Assembly: GCA_902495355.1 (NCBI GenBank)
Contig: CABUWV010000006.1
Coordinates: 75,745-139,744, forward strand
Direction: 5' to 3'
From: an uncultured Collinsella sp.
Lineage (GTDB): Bacteria > Actinomycetota > Coriobacteriia > Coriobacteriales > Coriobacteriaceae
DNA: 64,000 nt
A program made the translations under genes and the position numbers. Shown here in pieces: positions 1 to 7,354 of the stretch (position 1 is the stretch's first letter; each line of letters starts with the position of its first letter). The notes beneath the pieces are model-generated. The model was not told the DNA's origin and did not search any database. It saw only the letters and a program-made list of their open reading frames with translations.

Positions 1-1
1 C

Positions 2-742
2 GAAGGATTATTTGACGCCGACCGTTGGTCGACGACATTTCAAAACATGGGGCCCTTCTGGGAGGGCTTTGGCGTGACACTGCAGGTGGTCGTTGCCGGC
101 CTGCTGTTGTCGCTGGTGCTGGGCACGCTGCTGGGCGTGTTCTCTACCACTCGCTCGCGCGTGCTGCGCGCCATAAGCCGCGTGTACGTGGAGTTTTACC
201 AGAACACCCCGTTGCCCGTGCAGGTGCTCTTTATGTACATGGCCGGTCCGCAGTTTTTGCAGGCCATAACCGGTGCCGACCAGCCGGTGCGCATCGCGCC
301 GTTCGTGCTGGGCTTCTTGGGTGTGGGTCTGTATCACGCGGCCTACATCTCGGAGGTCATCCGCACTGGTATCGAGGCGGTTCCGCGCGGTCAGATGGAG
401 GCGGCCCAGAGCCAGGGCTTCACCCGTGCTCAGGCATACTGGTACATCGTGCTGCCCCAGACGTTCAAGATCATTCTGCCGCCGCTGTGTAACCAGGCGC
501 TCAACCTGGTCAAGAACACGTCGGTGCTGGCACTTGTGGCCGGCGGCGACCTTATGTACCGTTCCGACAACTTTGTGAGTCTGTACGGTTACCTGCAGGG
601 ATACATCGTCTGCTGCCTTATGTACTTCATCATCTGCTTTCCGCTCGCCATGCTGGTGCAGTGGCTCGAGCGCCGCTCCAAGGAGCGTCCGCGCGGCGTG
701 AGCCTGGCCGAGCTGGGGCTCGACAACGTAGAGGAGGCCTAG
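2..742 (+). CDS. Amino-acid ABC transporter permease, 5'-truncated by window edge
   Basis: Inner-membrane permease of the HisM/GlnP polar amino-acid family. The frame is open to the first base of the window, and an upstream segment (LFDADRW) precedes the first internal Met at 47, so the real start is probably outside. Several hydrophobic helices are visible, and the cytoplasmic coupling loop is the family EAA motif (GQMEAAQSQGF, then QTFKIILPPL). It is followed 3 bp later by a second permease of the same family, so the two probably form a heterodimer. The binding protein and ATPase are not in view. The amino acid transported cannot be read from the sequence. Confidence 0.9.
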   Translation, partial: EGLFDADRWSTTFQNMGPFWEGFGVTLQVVVAGLLLSLVLGTLLGVFSTTRSRVLRAISRVYVEFYQNTPLPVQVLFMYMAGPQFLQAITGADQPVRIAPFVLGFLGVGLYHAAYISEVIRTGIEAVPRGQMEAAQSQGFTRAQAYWYIVLPQTFKIILPPLCNQALNLVKNTSVLALVAGGDLMYRSDNFVSLYGYLQGYIVCCLMYFIICFPLAMLVQWLERRSKERPRGVSLAELGLDNVEEA

Positions 743-745
743 CGC

Positions 746-1384
746 ATGGAAATCTTCAACGCGTCCAACCTGCTCTACATTTGGGGCGGCTTTGTTAAGA
801 CGATCGAGATCTCGGCGCTGTCGATCTTTTTCTCGCTCATCTTTGGCACGGTGCTGGCGCTTGTTAAAAGCTATGCGCCCCGCCCGTTCCGTATTTTGGT
901 GAGTGCCTATATCGAGCTGTTCCGTTGCACGCCGAACCTGCTGTGGATCCTTTTTATCTACTTTACGGTGCAGGGTTTGGACATTGTGATTTCGACCATC
1001 GCCTTTACGCTGTTTACCAGCGCTGTTATGGCTGAGATTGTGCGCGGCGGCCTCAACTCGATTCCGCGCGGCCAGTTTGAGGCAGCGCAGAGCCAGGGCT
1101 TTGGCTTCTTTGCCACCATGCGCTACATCATTCTGCCGCAGACGTTTAAGACGATCATTCCGGCGCTGTTTAGCCAGTGCACGACCGTCATCAAGGACAG
1201 CTCGTATCTTTCGGGCATTAACGTGGCCGAGCTCATGTACACGGCAAACGTCGTGATGGCCCACGCGATCGACCTGTCGCAGGTGCTTATGCTCTACGGC
1301 CTGGTGTTTGCGATGTACTTTGTACTCAACTTTGGTATCTCGCTGCTGGTCCGCGCATATCAGAGGCGAATGGTGGCAGCGTAG
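746..1384 (+). CDS. Amino-acid ABC transporter permease
   Basis: Second inner-membrane permease of a polar amino-acid ABC importer, 212 aa, a normal length for the family. It has about five hydrophobic segments. Its EAA loop (GQFEAAQSQGF followed by RYIILPQTFKTIIP) closely parallels that of the preceding gene. It starts 3 bp after the previous stop, so the two are co-transcribed and probably form the membrane heterodimer. Substrate unknown. The downstream kinase-like gene is close, but a small palindrome separates them. Confidence 0.92.
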   Translation: MEIFNASNLLYIWGGFVKTIEISALSIFFSLIFGTVLALVKSYAPRPFRILVSAYIELFRCTPNLLWILFIYFTVQGLDIVISTIAFTLFTSAVMAEIVRGGLNSIPRGQFEAAQSQGFGFFATMRYIILPQTFKTIIPALFSQCTTVIKDSSYLSGINVAELMYTANVVMAHAIDLSQVLMLYGLVFAMYFVLNFGISLLVRAYQRRMVAA

Positions 1385-1386
1385 AA

Positions 1387-1415
1387 TGTGGCAAAGGGAC
1401 AGCCCCTTTGTCACA
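1387..1415. repeat. Short palindrome, family H-like (GGGACAG core)
   Basis: Inverted repeat with arms TGTGGCAAAGGG and CCCTTTGTCACA around a short loop. It begins just after the permease stop codon and lies upstream of the kinase-like gene. It resembles the larger CCACAAAGG-type palindromes at 2066, 56701 and 58124. It may act as a weak terminator or processing hairpin. Confidence 0.5.
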
Positions 1416-1432
1416 TAGAGAAAGGAATCGCG

Positions 1433-2056
1433 ATGAGCGATCTGGAGAATAAGAAGAATCCTGTGGTCATTACCATCGCGCGCGACTTTGGCGCCGAGGG
1501 CCACGAGATTGGCCGCATGCTTGCCGACGAGTTGGGGATTCCGCTGTACGATAACGAGCTGCTGGTACGTGCGTCGCTGCGCGCGGGCGAGTCGCTCGAT
1601 AAGATGGCCGCCTATGATGAGCGTCTGGCCGTGGAGAACATGGCGTTTCTGCCCGACCGCTACGATGCGCGTTCGTACTCGGATAAGTTGTTCCAAAAGA
1701 TGAGCCAGGTGATTTTGGATCTGGGCGAGACCGAGAGCTGCATTATCGAAGGTCGTCTGTCCGATTACCTGTTGCGTAACAACCCCAACCACATTGCCGT
1801 GTTGGTGACCGCTCCCTTTGAGGACCGCGTCGAGATCGTGCGCAAAAAGCGCGGCCTCAACAAAAAGAAGGGCGCCAAGTTGGTTAAACAGCAGCAGAAG
1901 GCGCGCGAGGCGTTCTATAAGCGCTACAGTGCCGGTAAGTGGAAGATGACGAGCGGCAAGGACATCGTCGTCAACCGCGCCAAGCTGGGCCGCGAGGGTT
2001 GTAAAGACGTTATCGCCGCTGCCTACCGCTACAAGGTGGCACAGCTCGAAGGCTAG
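1433..2056 (+). CDS. Cytidylate kinase-like family protein
   Basis: A 207-aa protein of the cytidylate-kinase-like family (AAK/Cmk-like fold). The N-terminus reads VITIARDFGAEGHEIGRMLA, which stands where a P-loop would be. The family typically has this R-x-G-x-x-G form rather than a canonical GxxGxGKS. Then follow LGIPLYDNELL and, further on, an IIEGRLSDYLL core strand. I chose the ATG at 1433 because AAAGGA lies 6-7 nt upstream; an upstream in-frame start would run through the palindrome. Members of this family are often annotated without a proven substrate, and I would not call it Cmk. Confidence 0.8.
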   Translation: MSDLENKKNPVVITIARDFGAEGHEIGRMLADELGIPLYDNELLVRASLRAGESLDKMAAYDERLAVENMAFLPDRYDARSYSDKLFQKMSQVILDLGETESCIIEGRLSDYLLRNNPNHIAVLVTAPFEDRVEIVRKKRGLNKKKGAKLVKQQQKAREAFYKRYSAGKWKMTSGKDIVVNRAKLGREGCKDVIAAAYRYKVAQLEG

Positions 2057-2065
2057 CTGACCAAA

Positions 2066-2100
2066 ACCACCACAAAGGGGACAGGCACCTTTGTGGTGGT
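2066..2100. repeat. Palindromic repeat, family H (CCACAAAGG...CCTTTGTGG)
   Basis: Near-perfect inverted repeat ACCACCACAAAGG / CCTTTGTGGTGGT with GGACAGGCA in the centre. Near-identical units occur at 56701-56737 and 58124-58158. It sits between convergent genes. Confidence 0.75.
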
Positions 2101-2116
2101 AGGGCGATCGGCATAG

Positions 2117-2154
2117 AAAAAGTCCCCGCCGGGCGTGTGCTCGACGGGGACTTT
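2117..2154 (-). terminator. Intrinsic terminator of the NfnAB-like operon
   Basis: Stem AAAGTCCCCG / CGGGGACTTT. On the minus strand the hairpin is followed by a T-run (TTTTTCTATG), as expected for termination after the oppositely oriented flavoprotein gene that ends at 2183. Confidence 0.8.
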
Positions 2155-2182
2155 GCCGTTTGATGGCTAACGCTGTAGGTGA

Positions 2183-3592
2183 TTACTCGCCCAGTAGGCT
2201 CTTGGTGATGGAGGCAGCGGCCTTCTTGCCGGCGCCCATCGCCAGAATGACCGTAGCGGCACCGGTGACGATGTCGCCGCCGGCCCAGATGCGGGGATCG
2301 GTGGTCTGGCCGGTCTCCTCGTCGGCGACGATGTAGCCCCACTTGTTGAGCTCCATCTTGCCACCGATCTTCTTTGCGAAGGGGTTGGCGTTGGTGCCGA
2401 TAGCCGAGATCGCGACATCGCAGGGAATCTCCTCGATGGCGCCCTCGATGGGCACCGGGCGACGACGGCCGGACTCGTCGGGCTCGCCGAGCTCCATCTT
2501 CTGGACCTTGACGGCGCATACGGAGCCGTCCTCGCCAGCGACAAACTCGAGCGGGGAGACGAGCGGCAGAACCTCGACGCCCTCGGCCTTAGCGTGGTGC
2601 AGCTCGGCGCGACGGCAGGGCATCTCGTCCTCGGTACGACGGTAGGCGATGATGGCGTGCTCGGCGCCCAGACGCTTGGCGGTACGGACGGCGTCCATAG
2701 CCACGTTGCCGCCACCAAAGACGACGACGTTCTTGCCGCGCTTGGTGGGGGTGTCGTACTCGGGGAACTTGTTGGCCTTCATCAGGTTCACGCGGGTGAG
2801 GTACTCGTTGGCGAAGAAGACGTTGGGCAGGTTCTCGCCGGGGACGTTGAGGAACTTGGGCAGGCCAGCGCCGGTCGCCACGTAGATGGCGTCGAAGCCC
2901 TGCTCGAACAGCTCCTCGGCCGTGGCCATGTTTCCCACGACGGAGTTGTACTCAAACTTGACGCCCATGTCCTCCAGGCCGTCGATCTCGCACTTGACGA
3001 CCGCCTTGGGCAGACGGAACTCGGGGATGCCGTAGACCAGCACGCCGCCGCCGGTAAAGAAGGCCTCAAAGACGGTGACGTCAAAGCCGTTGCGGGCGAG
3101 CTCGCCGGCGCAGGTGATGCCGGACGGGCCGGAACCGACGACGGCGACCTTCTTGCCGTTCTTGGGAGCCATCTTGGGCGTGGAGGCGAGCTCGGGGCGG
3201 TCACCCAGGAAGCGCTCGAGCTGGCCGATGGCCACGGGCTCGGACTTCTTGCCACGGATGCACTTGCCCTCGCACTGGTTCTCCTGCGGGCAGACGCGGC
3301 CGCAGATGGCGGGAAGCATGGAGTCCTCGCGGATGGTATCGAGAGCGCCGCCGAAGTCCTTCTCGCGGATCTGCTCGATAAAGCGGGGAATGTTGATGTT
3401 GACGGGGCAGCCCTCAACACAGAACGGCTTCTTGCAGTTGAGGCAGCGCTCGGCCTCGGCCAGCGCCATCTCCTCGGTGAAGCCCTTGTCGACGGGGCGG
3501 AAGTCGCAGGCGCGCTCGGCAGCCGGCTCCTCGTTATCGGGGGTGCGGGGCGACTTCATATCGGCAACGAAACGACCGTTAACTAGTGGCAT
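2183..3592 (-). CDS. NADPH-binding GltD/NfnB-type flavoprotein (NfnB-like subunit)
   Basis: A 469-aa iron-sulfur flavoprotein of the glutamate-synthase small-chain family (often annotated gltA). The N-terminal cysteine clusters CLNCKKPFC and CGRVCPQENQCEGKC bind 4Fe-4S centres. They are followed by an FAD Rossmann motif (VAVVGSGPSGITCAGEL, about residues 148-164) and an NAD(P) Rossmann motif (VVVFGGGNVAMDAV). The gene overlaps by 10 bp with a PyrK/SudB-type flavoprotein. That pairing, without a large GltB subunit, is characteristic of NfnAB, the electron-bifurcating NADH-dependent ferredoxin:NADP oxidoreductase. Inferred role: moving electrons between ferredoxin, NADH and NADPH in the cytoplasm. 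Assembly with a distant gltB is the alternative. Confidence 0.88.
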   Translation of the reverse strand: MPLVNGRFVADMKSPRTPDNEEPAAERACDFRPVDKGFTEEMALAEAERCLNCKKPFCVEGCPVNINIPRFIEQIREKDFGGALDTIREDSMLPAICGRVCPQENQCEGKCIRGKKSEPVAIGQLERFLGDRPELASTPKMAPKNGKKVAVVGSGPSGITCAGELARNGFDVTVFEAFFTGGGVLVYGIPEFRLPKAVVKCEIDGLEDMGVKFEYNSVVGNMATAEELFEQGFDAIYVATGAGLPKFLNVPGENLPNVFFANEYLTRVNLMKANKFPEYDTPTKRGKNVVVFGGGNVAMDAVRTAKRLGAEHAIIAYRRTEDEMPCRRAELHHAKAEGVEVLPLVSPLEFVAGEDGSVCAVKVQKMELGEPDESGRRRPVPIEGAIEEIPCDVAISAIGTNANPFAKKIGGKMELNKWGYIVADEETGQTTDPRIWAGGDIVTGAATVILAMGAGKKAAASITKSLLGE

Positions 3593-4422
3593 GCGCAGCT
3601 CTTTTCCTCATAGGCCTTGAGGGACTCGCCCTCTTCGGAACGGTAAGCGGCCTGGCGGGCACGAAGGTCATCCCAGTCGACCAGGGTGGCATCGAAGTCG
3701 GGGCCGTCGACGCAAGCGAACTTGGTCACGCCGCCCACCTCGACGCGGCAGCAGCCGCACATGCCGGTGCCGTCAACCATGATGGGGTTGAGGGACGCGG
3801 TGATGGGGGTGTCGTACTTCTGGGCGGTGAGGGTCGAGAACTTCATCATCGGAACGGGGCCGACGCAGAAGACCTGGCTCACGGCCTTGTCCTGCAGCAG
3901 GCGCTCCAGCGGAGCGGTGACAACGCCCTGCTCGCCGTAGGAGCCGTCGTCGGTGGTGATATGGATGTGGTCCTCGTCGAGGAGCTCGCGGAACTGGTCC
4001 TCCATGAGCAGGAGGTCCTTGGTGCGGGCGCCCATGATGGCGTGCACCTCGTGACCGGTCTCGACCAGGTGCTTGGCGACCGGGAAGGCAATTGCCAGGC
4101 CGACGCCGCCGCCAATGACGGCGCAGGGGCCCTCGGCCATCTCGGTGGGAACGCCCAGCGGGCCCACGACGTCGCGCAGCGACTCGCCGGCTTCGTAAGT
4201 GGACAGCATCTCGGTGGTCTTGCCGATCACCATGAAGATGAACTCGACCCAGCCCTCGTCACCGTTCCAGCCGGCCAGGGTAAACGGGACGCGCTCGCCC
4301 GTCTCGTTGGCGCGGACCATGAGGAACTGTCCAGCGTGCGCATGCTTGGCGATTGCGGGCGCCTCGATGCGGAACTTGAACACCTTCTCCGAGAACTGCG
4401 TCTTCTCCAGGATCTTATACAT
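3583..4422 (-). CDS. Sulfide/dihydroorotate dehydrogenase-like FAD/NAD-binding protein (NfnA-like subunit)
   Basis: A 279-aa ferredoxin-reductase-fold protein of the PyrK/SudB family. The N-terminal half is the FAD barrel (RVPFTLAGW region), followed by an NAD-binding segment (AVIGGGVGLAIAFPVAKHL). A C-terminal cysteine cluster (GMCGCCRVEV ... FACVDGP) is the 2Fe-2S site. It is the first gene of a two-gene minus-strand operon whose second gene overlaps it by 10 bp. No pyrD or pyr genes are adjacent, which argues against a PyrK role and for NfnA. A plausible ribosome binding site (GAGGGG) lies about 6 nt upstream of the ATG. Confidence 0.87.
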   Translation of the reverse strand: MYKILEKTQFSEKVFKFRIEAPAIAKHAHAGQFLMVRANETGERVPFTLAGWNGDEGWVEFIFMVIGKTTEMLSTYEAGESLRDVVGPLGVPTEMAEGPCAVIGGGVGLAIAFPVAKHLVETGHEVHAIMGARTKDLLLMEDQFRELLDEDHIHITTDDGSYGEQGVVTAPLERLLQDKAVSQVFCVGPVPMMKFSTLTAQKYDTPITASLNPIMVDGTGMCGCCRVEVGGVTKFACVDGPDFDATLVDWDDLRARQAAYRSEEGESLKAYEEKSCACH

Positions 4423-4610
4423 AGAACCCCTCTCTTGTTAGGGCCGCCGAACCGTGCCTCCACGGAAATGGACGGTAGCCCGAATAAAACCGTACGCGCA
4501 CAGGCGTTGTGCAGACATACGGTGCAAATTATACCCTCATGGACATGTCACTTACGTGTGTCTTCGGCGGTTGGGAGCAGGGTTTATCCACTTCGACCTG
4601 CCAAAGGGGG

Positions 4611-4780
4611 AGAGGTTTATTTTGGCAGGTTTTATCAGGCAAAACGGCAAAGGGGGCCGGCCTCGCGCTTCGGTGAGGCCGGCCCCCTTTGGAGCGTTGC
4701 ATATGTATAGCGGCACAGGGTTTATTGCGACGCAGCCGCCGCGGCGTTTCCGCAGATGAAACCTGCCAAAATAAACCTCT
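4611..4780. repeat. Inverted repeat pair enclosing a hairpin
   Basis: A 22-bp perfect inverted repeat: the arm at 4611-4632 (AGAGGTTTATTTTGGCAGG and 3 more bases) is the reverse complement of 4759-4780. A further CCTGCCAAA copy at 4578-4586 can also pair with the left arm, giving a local stem-loop. The whole lies in the gap 4423-4794 between the start of the NfnA-like gene and the end of pth. I see no gene in that gap. Confidence 0.7.
4649..4690. terminator. Strong hairpin, probable pth terminator
   Basis: A 16-bp perfect stem AAAGGGGGCCGGCCTC / GAGGCCGGCCCCCTTT with a GCGCTTCG-type loop, inside the inverted repeat pair. It lies downstream of the minus-strand pth gene. There is no long T-run, so termination is inferred from stem strength and position only. 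Confidence 0.6.
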
Positions 4781-4794
4781 CTAAATGGTAGGTT

Positions 4795-5424
4795 TTAGTG
4801 CTTGCCGTTGGCGGAAGCGGCGCCGTTTACGTGATCGCGGGCGTAGATTACGCCGTGGACGATGGCCAGACCGGCGGCATCTGCGGCGCGGGCGCAGGTG
4901 TCCTGGAAATCCTCGGCTTCGCGGGCGCGCAGCTGCTTGAGCACGTAGTCTGCCACGGCCATCTTGCCGGGAGGGTTGCCGATGCCGGTGCGGATACGGC
5001 TAAAGTCGCGGCTGCCCATCTTGTCGATGATGGAGCGCAGGCCGTTGTGACCGGCATGGCCTCCGCCCACCTTAACACGCACGTCGCCGGCGGGAATATC
5101 GAGCTCGTCGTGGATGACGAGCAGCTCCTCGGCCTTGATCTTGTACTCGCGGCAGAGCTTGGAGATGGGCCCGCCCGAGGTGTTCATGTACGACTGCGGC
5201 TTGACCAGTACAATCTGGCGCTTGCCGTTCTCTTCCTCGGCATCGTTGATGTTGATGAGCGCGACCTCGGCGCCTGCTTGGTTTTTCCAGTACGTGACGC
5301 CGGCCTGACGGGCCAGCTCGTCGATCGCCTTAAAACCGGCGTTGTGGCGGGTCTCGGCATACTCATCGCCAGGGTTGCCAAGTCCGGCAACCATGCGAAT
5401 CTTAAGCGGCTGTGCAGCTGCCAT
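4795..5424 (-). CDS. pth: Peptidyl-tRNA hydrolase
   Basis: Releases tRNA from peptidyl-tRNA that drops off ribosomes; cytoplasmic and normally essential. Diagnostic motifs are GLGNPGDEYAETRHNAGF with the catalytic His (residues ~16-33), KPQSYMNTSGGPI, and HDELDIPAGDVRVK followed by GGGHAGHNGLRSI. The start was set at 5424 because AAAGG lies 6 nt upstream. That gives 209 aa, slightly above the usual 185-200 aa because of a short N-terminal extension. The gene appears monocistronic, and its downstream hairpin region is described separately. Confidence 0.96.
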   Translation of the reverse strand: MAAAQPLKIRMVAGLGNPGDEYAETRHNAGFKAIDELARQAGVTYWKNQAGAEVALININDAEEENGKRQIVLVKPQSYMNTSGGPISKLCREYKIKAEELLVIHDELDIPAGDVRVKVGGGHAGHNGLRSIIDKMGSRDFSRIRTGIGNPPGKMAVADYVLKQLRAREAEDFQDTCARAADAAGLAIVHGVIYARDHVNGAASANGKH

Positions 5425-5538
5425 GTTCATCCTTTCGTTGATTTGTCGCCTGCTATGGTGAGCGACCCTGTTGCCGCTGTCAAATGGAGGGCAATTGAGG
5501 TTGTTTGGGGGCGTTTGGACGGCCGTCAAAATCCGAGG

Positions 5539-5742
5539 TGGACAGTTAGTTCAGATACGTATAAGTTCTGAGGACTCGAATTGCTCAATTCAATGCCGAT
5601 ACGTTGTTTTGGAACTTTAGTTAGTCCATATGACGCTGTTTTGAAGTCTACCCCGCTTTCAAATAGGGCGAATGGTATAGAGATAGCTGCAAAACAGCCT
5701 AATTCAATGTGTCTATTTATACGTATTTGAACTAACTGTCCA
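5539..5742. mobile_element. MITE-like inverted-repeat element A1 (204 bp)
   Basis: Begins TGGACAGTTAGTTCAGATAC and ends with the reverse complement (GTATTTGAACTAACTGTCCA), giving terminal inverted repeats of about 26 bp with one mismatch. The interior is A+T-rich and non-coding. A second element with the same termini and nearly the same length lies at 7067-7268. No clear target-site duplication is seen. Confidence 0.7.
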
Positions 5743-5775
5743 GCCCTGTTCGACGGCGCACGGGTGATTCGCCGT

Positions 5776-6903
5776 TTAGACCGGCGCAAGGCCGATTCCG
5801 GCCCGCAGAGCGTTGAGCCAAGCGGCCTGACGCTTGCGATAGCCCTTGATGCGATATCGGAATCGGACTCCTGCGAGTCGATGCATCGTTTGGGCGAAGG
5901 CTTCGAGTGCAACAAGGTCTTTCATTTGGTCGCGATTGATAACCAGGACGTGGATGCCCATTGCCTTGAGGCCATTATTTCGATTGCCATCGTGGATGCG
6001 AGCGTTTTGAAGCTCATGCCCAATTCCGTTGTATTCGTTGTCGACTCCGGCGGCCGGGCAATATAGGTCGCAGATGGCGTAAGGGATGCCGGAGGACATG
6101 TTAACCGCAAGAGTGTCGAAGTCGATTCGATAGTTGAGTAGCAGGCCTCCCATGGGCAGGCTGCAACATCCGAATCCGCCAAAGCGCATGGGCGCTCCGA
6201 GAACGGCTAACATTAGGGATTCGGCTGGGGATGCAGATCCGGGTCGGGCAAGCTTGACTGCCGTGCGAAACGAGGTGTATGAGCTACTTTTGGCGAAGCG
6301 CGCGACCGCCTCGAGATCTTCGATGGTCGTGGCGGGCTCGCATTTGTAGTGCGCCTGTTCGTAGCGGGTTTCGTTCTGCTGTTTGGCTGCCGACTGGCCG
6401 CCCAGGCAATCAAGATCGCCCGTCGCTGCGCAGCTATCGCCCTTGGGCCAGATGTCGTCATAGGCGATGGGGTAGGTTGCCTCGGGCGGAAGGGAGTAGG
6501 TTCCGAGCAGCTCCATAAGGAGCATCAAGGTTTTGGCGACCGATTCATTTTTAGAGCAAAGCATGGCTGTCATGGCAGGAGACGTTGCGTAGATGTCGGC
6601 CTCGACGTGCATAATTGCACCTTCAGGAAGCGGAGCGGAGAGAATATGCTGAAGAAGTCGCTTGTCGGGGCGTCTGTTGTCTTCGTTTGAAACGAGAAGA
6701 TCGAGTAGTTCGGAATCATCTTCATTCCAGGCGTCGAGTATCGAAAGTGCGCCAAAGTCTATCGCGTCATTATTGGGAATGCAGCTAGCCAAGGCCTGTG
6801 CTTGCTGTTCACTATCAACGGAGTCCCAGGGTAGGGCAGAGTACGCCCGTCGTGCGCGACGAATTGCGCGGAGGGCGGAGAAATGTGAAATCACGGTCGT
6901 CAT
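5776..6903 (-). CDS. Putative PD-(D/E)XK/DUF559-like nuclease-fold protein
   Basis: A 375-aa protein without a firm family name. The N-terminus is Arg/Ala-rich (RAIRRARRAYSALPW). The middle has a P-A-E-S-L-M-L-A segment followed by GGFGCCSLP. The C-terminal third (about 265-330) reads CDLYCPAAGVDNEYNG ... H ... NRNNGLKAMGIHVLVINRDQM. This recalls the Vsr/DUF559 pattern (D-x-Y-x-P-x(5)-E-Y-D-G ... RxxxL...G..V). Coriobacteria carry proteins of this shape, some annotated as AbiEi-like. Base composition is visibly less G+C-rich than in neighbours. It lies alone between two related inverted-repeat elements. Nuclease activity is inferred, not shown: the usual second acidic residue reads N-E-Y-N-G. 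Confidence 0.6.
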   Translation of the reverse strand: MTTVISHFSALRAIRRARRAYSALPWDSVDSEQQAQALASCIPNNDAIDFGALSILDAWNEDDSELLDLLVSNEDNRRPDKRLLQHILSAPLPEGAIMHVEADIYATSPAMTAMLCSKNESVAKTLMLLMELLGTYSLPPEATYPIAYDDIWPKGDSCAATGDLDCLGGQSAAKQQNETRYEQAHYKCEPATTIEDLEAVARFAKSSSYTSFRTAVKLARPGSASPAESLMLAVLGAPMRFGGFGCCSLPMGGLLLNYRIDFDTLAVNMSSGIPYAICDLYCPAAGVDNEYNGIGHELQNARIHDGNRNNGLKAMGIHVLVINRDQMKDLVALEAFAQTMHRLAGVRFRYRIKGYRKRQAAWLNALRAGIGLAPV

Positions 6904-7066
6904 AGCTATAACGTACTAAGTTGGCGGCAGAATGCGACCGCCATACCGTTCTTTTCGCTCAGCGGGGCGCTGTGCGCCATGAACGGCTGGGTGTTATGAA
7001 ATCGGTGGAATCGGTTGAGGGGATTGCAGGAAATTGAGCTCTGCCGCGAAGGTTGACGATAGCTAC

Positions 7067-7268
7067 TGGACAGTTAGTTCAGATACGTATAAGGCGACGG
7101 GCATTCGAGGCGTTTCTAAGGGCCTTCGAGGGTGATTTGAGGGTAAATATGCGGCGGTTGTACTCGAAAACGATGAGCTTTGGGCGGCATGGCATCCGCC
7201 GGGGAGCTCAGAAGGCTCCGAACGGCCCTTTGGGGCTTTAAAAAATACGTATCTGAACCAATTGTCCA
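7067..7268. mobile_element. MITE-like inverted-repeat element A2 (202 bp)
   Basis: Starts with the same TGGACAGTTAGTTCAGATAC as the element at 5539. It ends ATACGTATCTGAACCAATTG then TCCA, the reverse complement with about three mismatches. The interior differs from A1 and contains a local hairpin (GGCGGcatggcatCCGCC). It occupies most of the gap 6904-7354 upstream of the nuclease-fold gene and downstream of prs. I see nothing else there except the prs terminator. Confidence 0.7.
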
Positions 7269-7289
7269 GGGAAGGTTGGCGAGGGATAG

Positions 7290-7323
7290 AAAAAGGGCCG
7301 GAAGCGAGCTTCCGACCCTTTAA
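7290..7323 (-). terminator. Intrinsic terminator of prs
   Basis: On the minus strand the stem AAAGGGTCGGAAGC / CTTCCGGCCCTTT is followed by a T-run (TTTTTCTATCC), 30-60 nt beyond the prs stop. Confidence 0.85.
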
Positions 7324-7354
7324 AAGCATCAAAGATGATGCGATGCGCGTTGGA

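Noticed and set aside
3583..4422. pyrK, electron-transfer subunit of dihydroorotate dehydrogenase
   Set aside because: No pyrD or other pyr gene is adjacent; it overlaps a GltD/NfnB-type gene instead.
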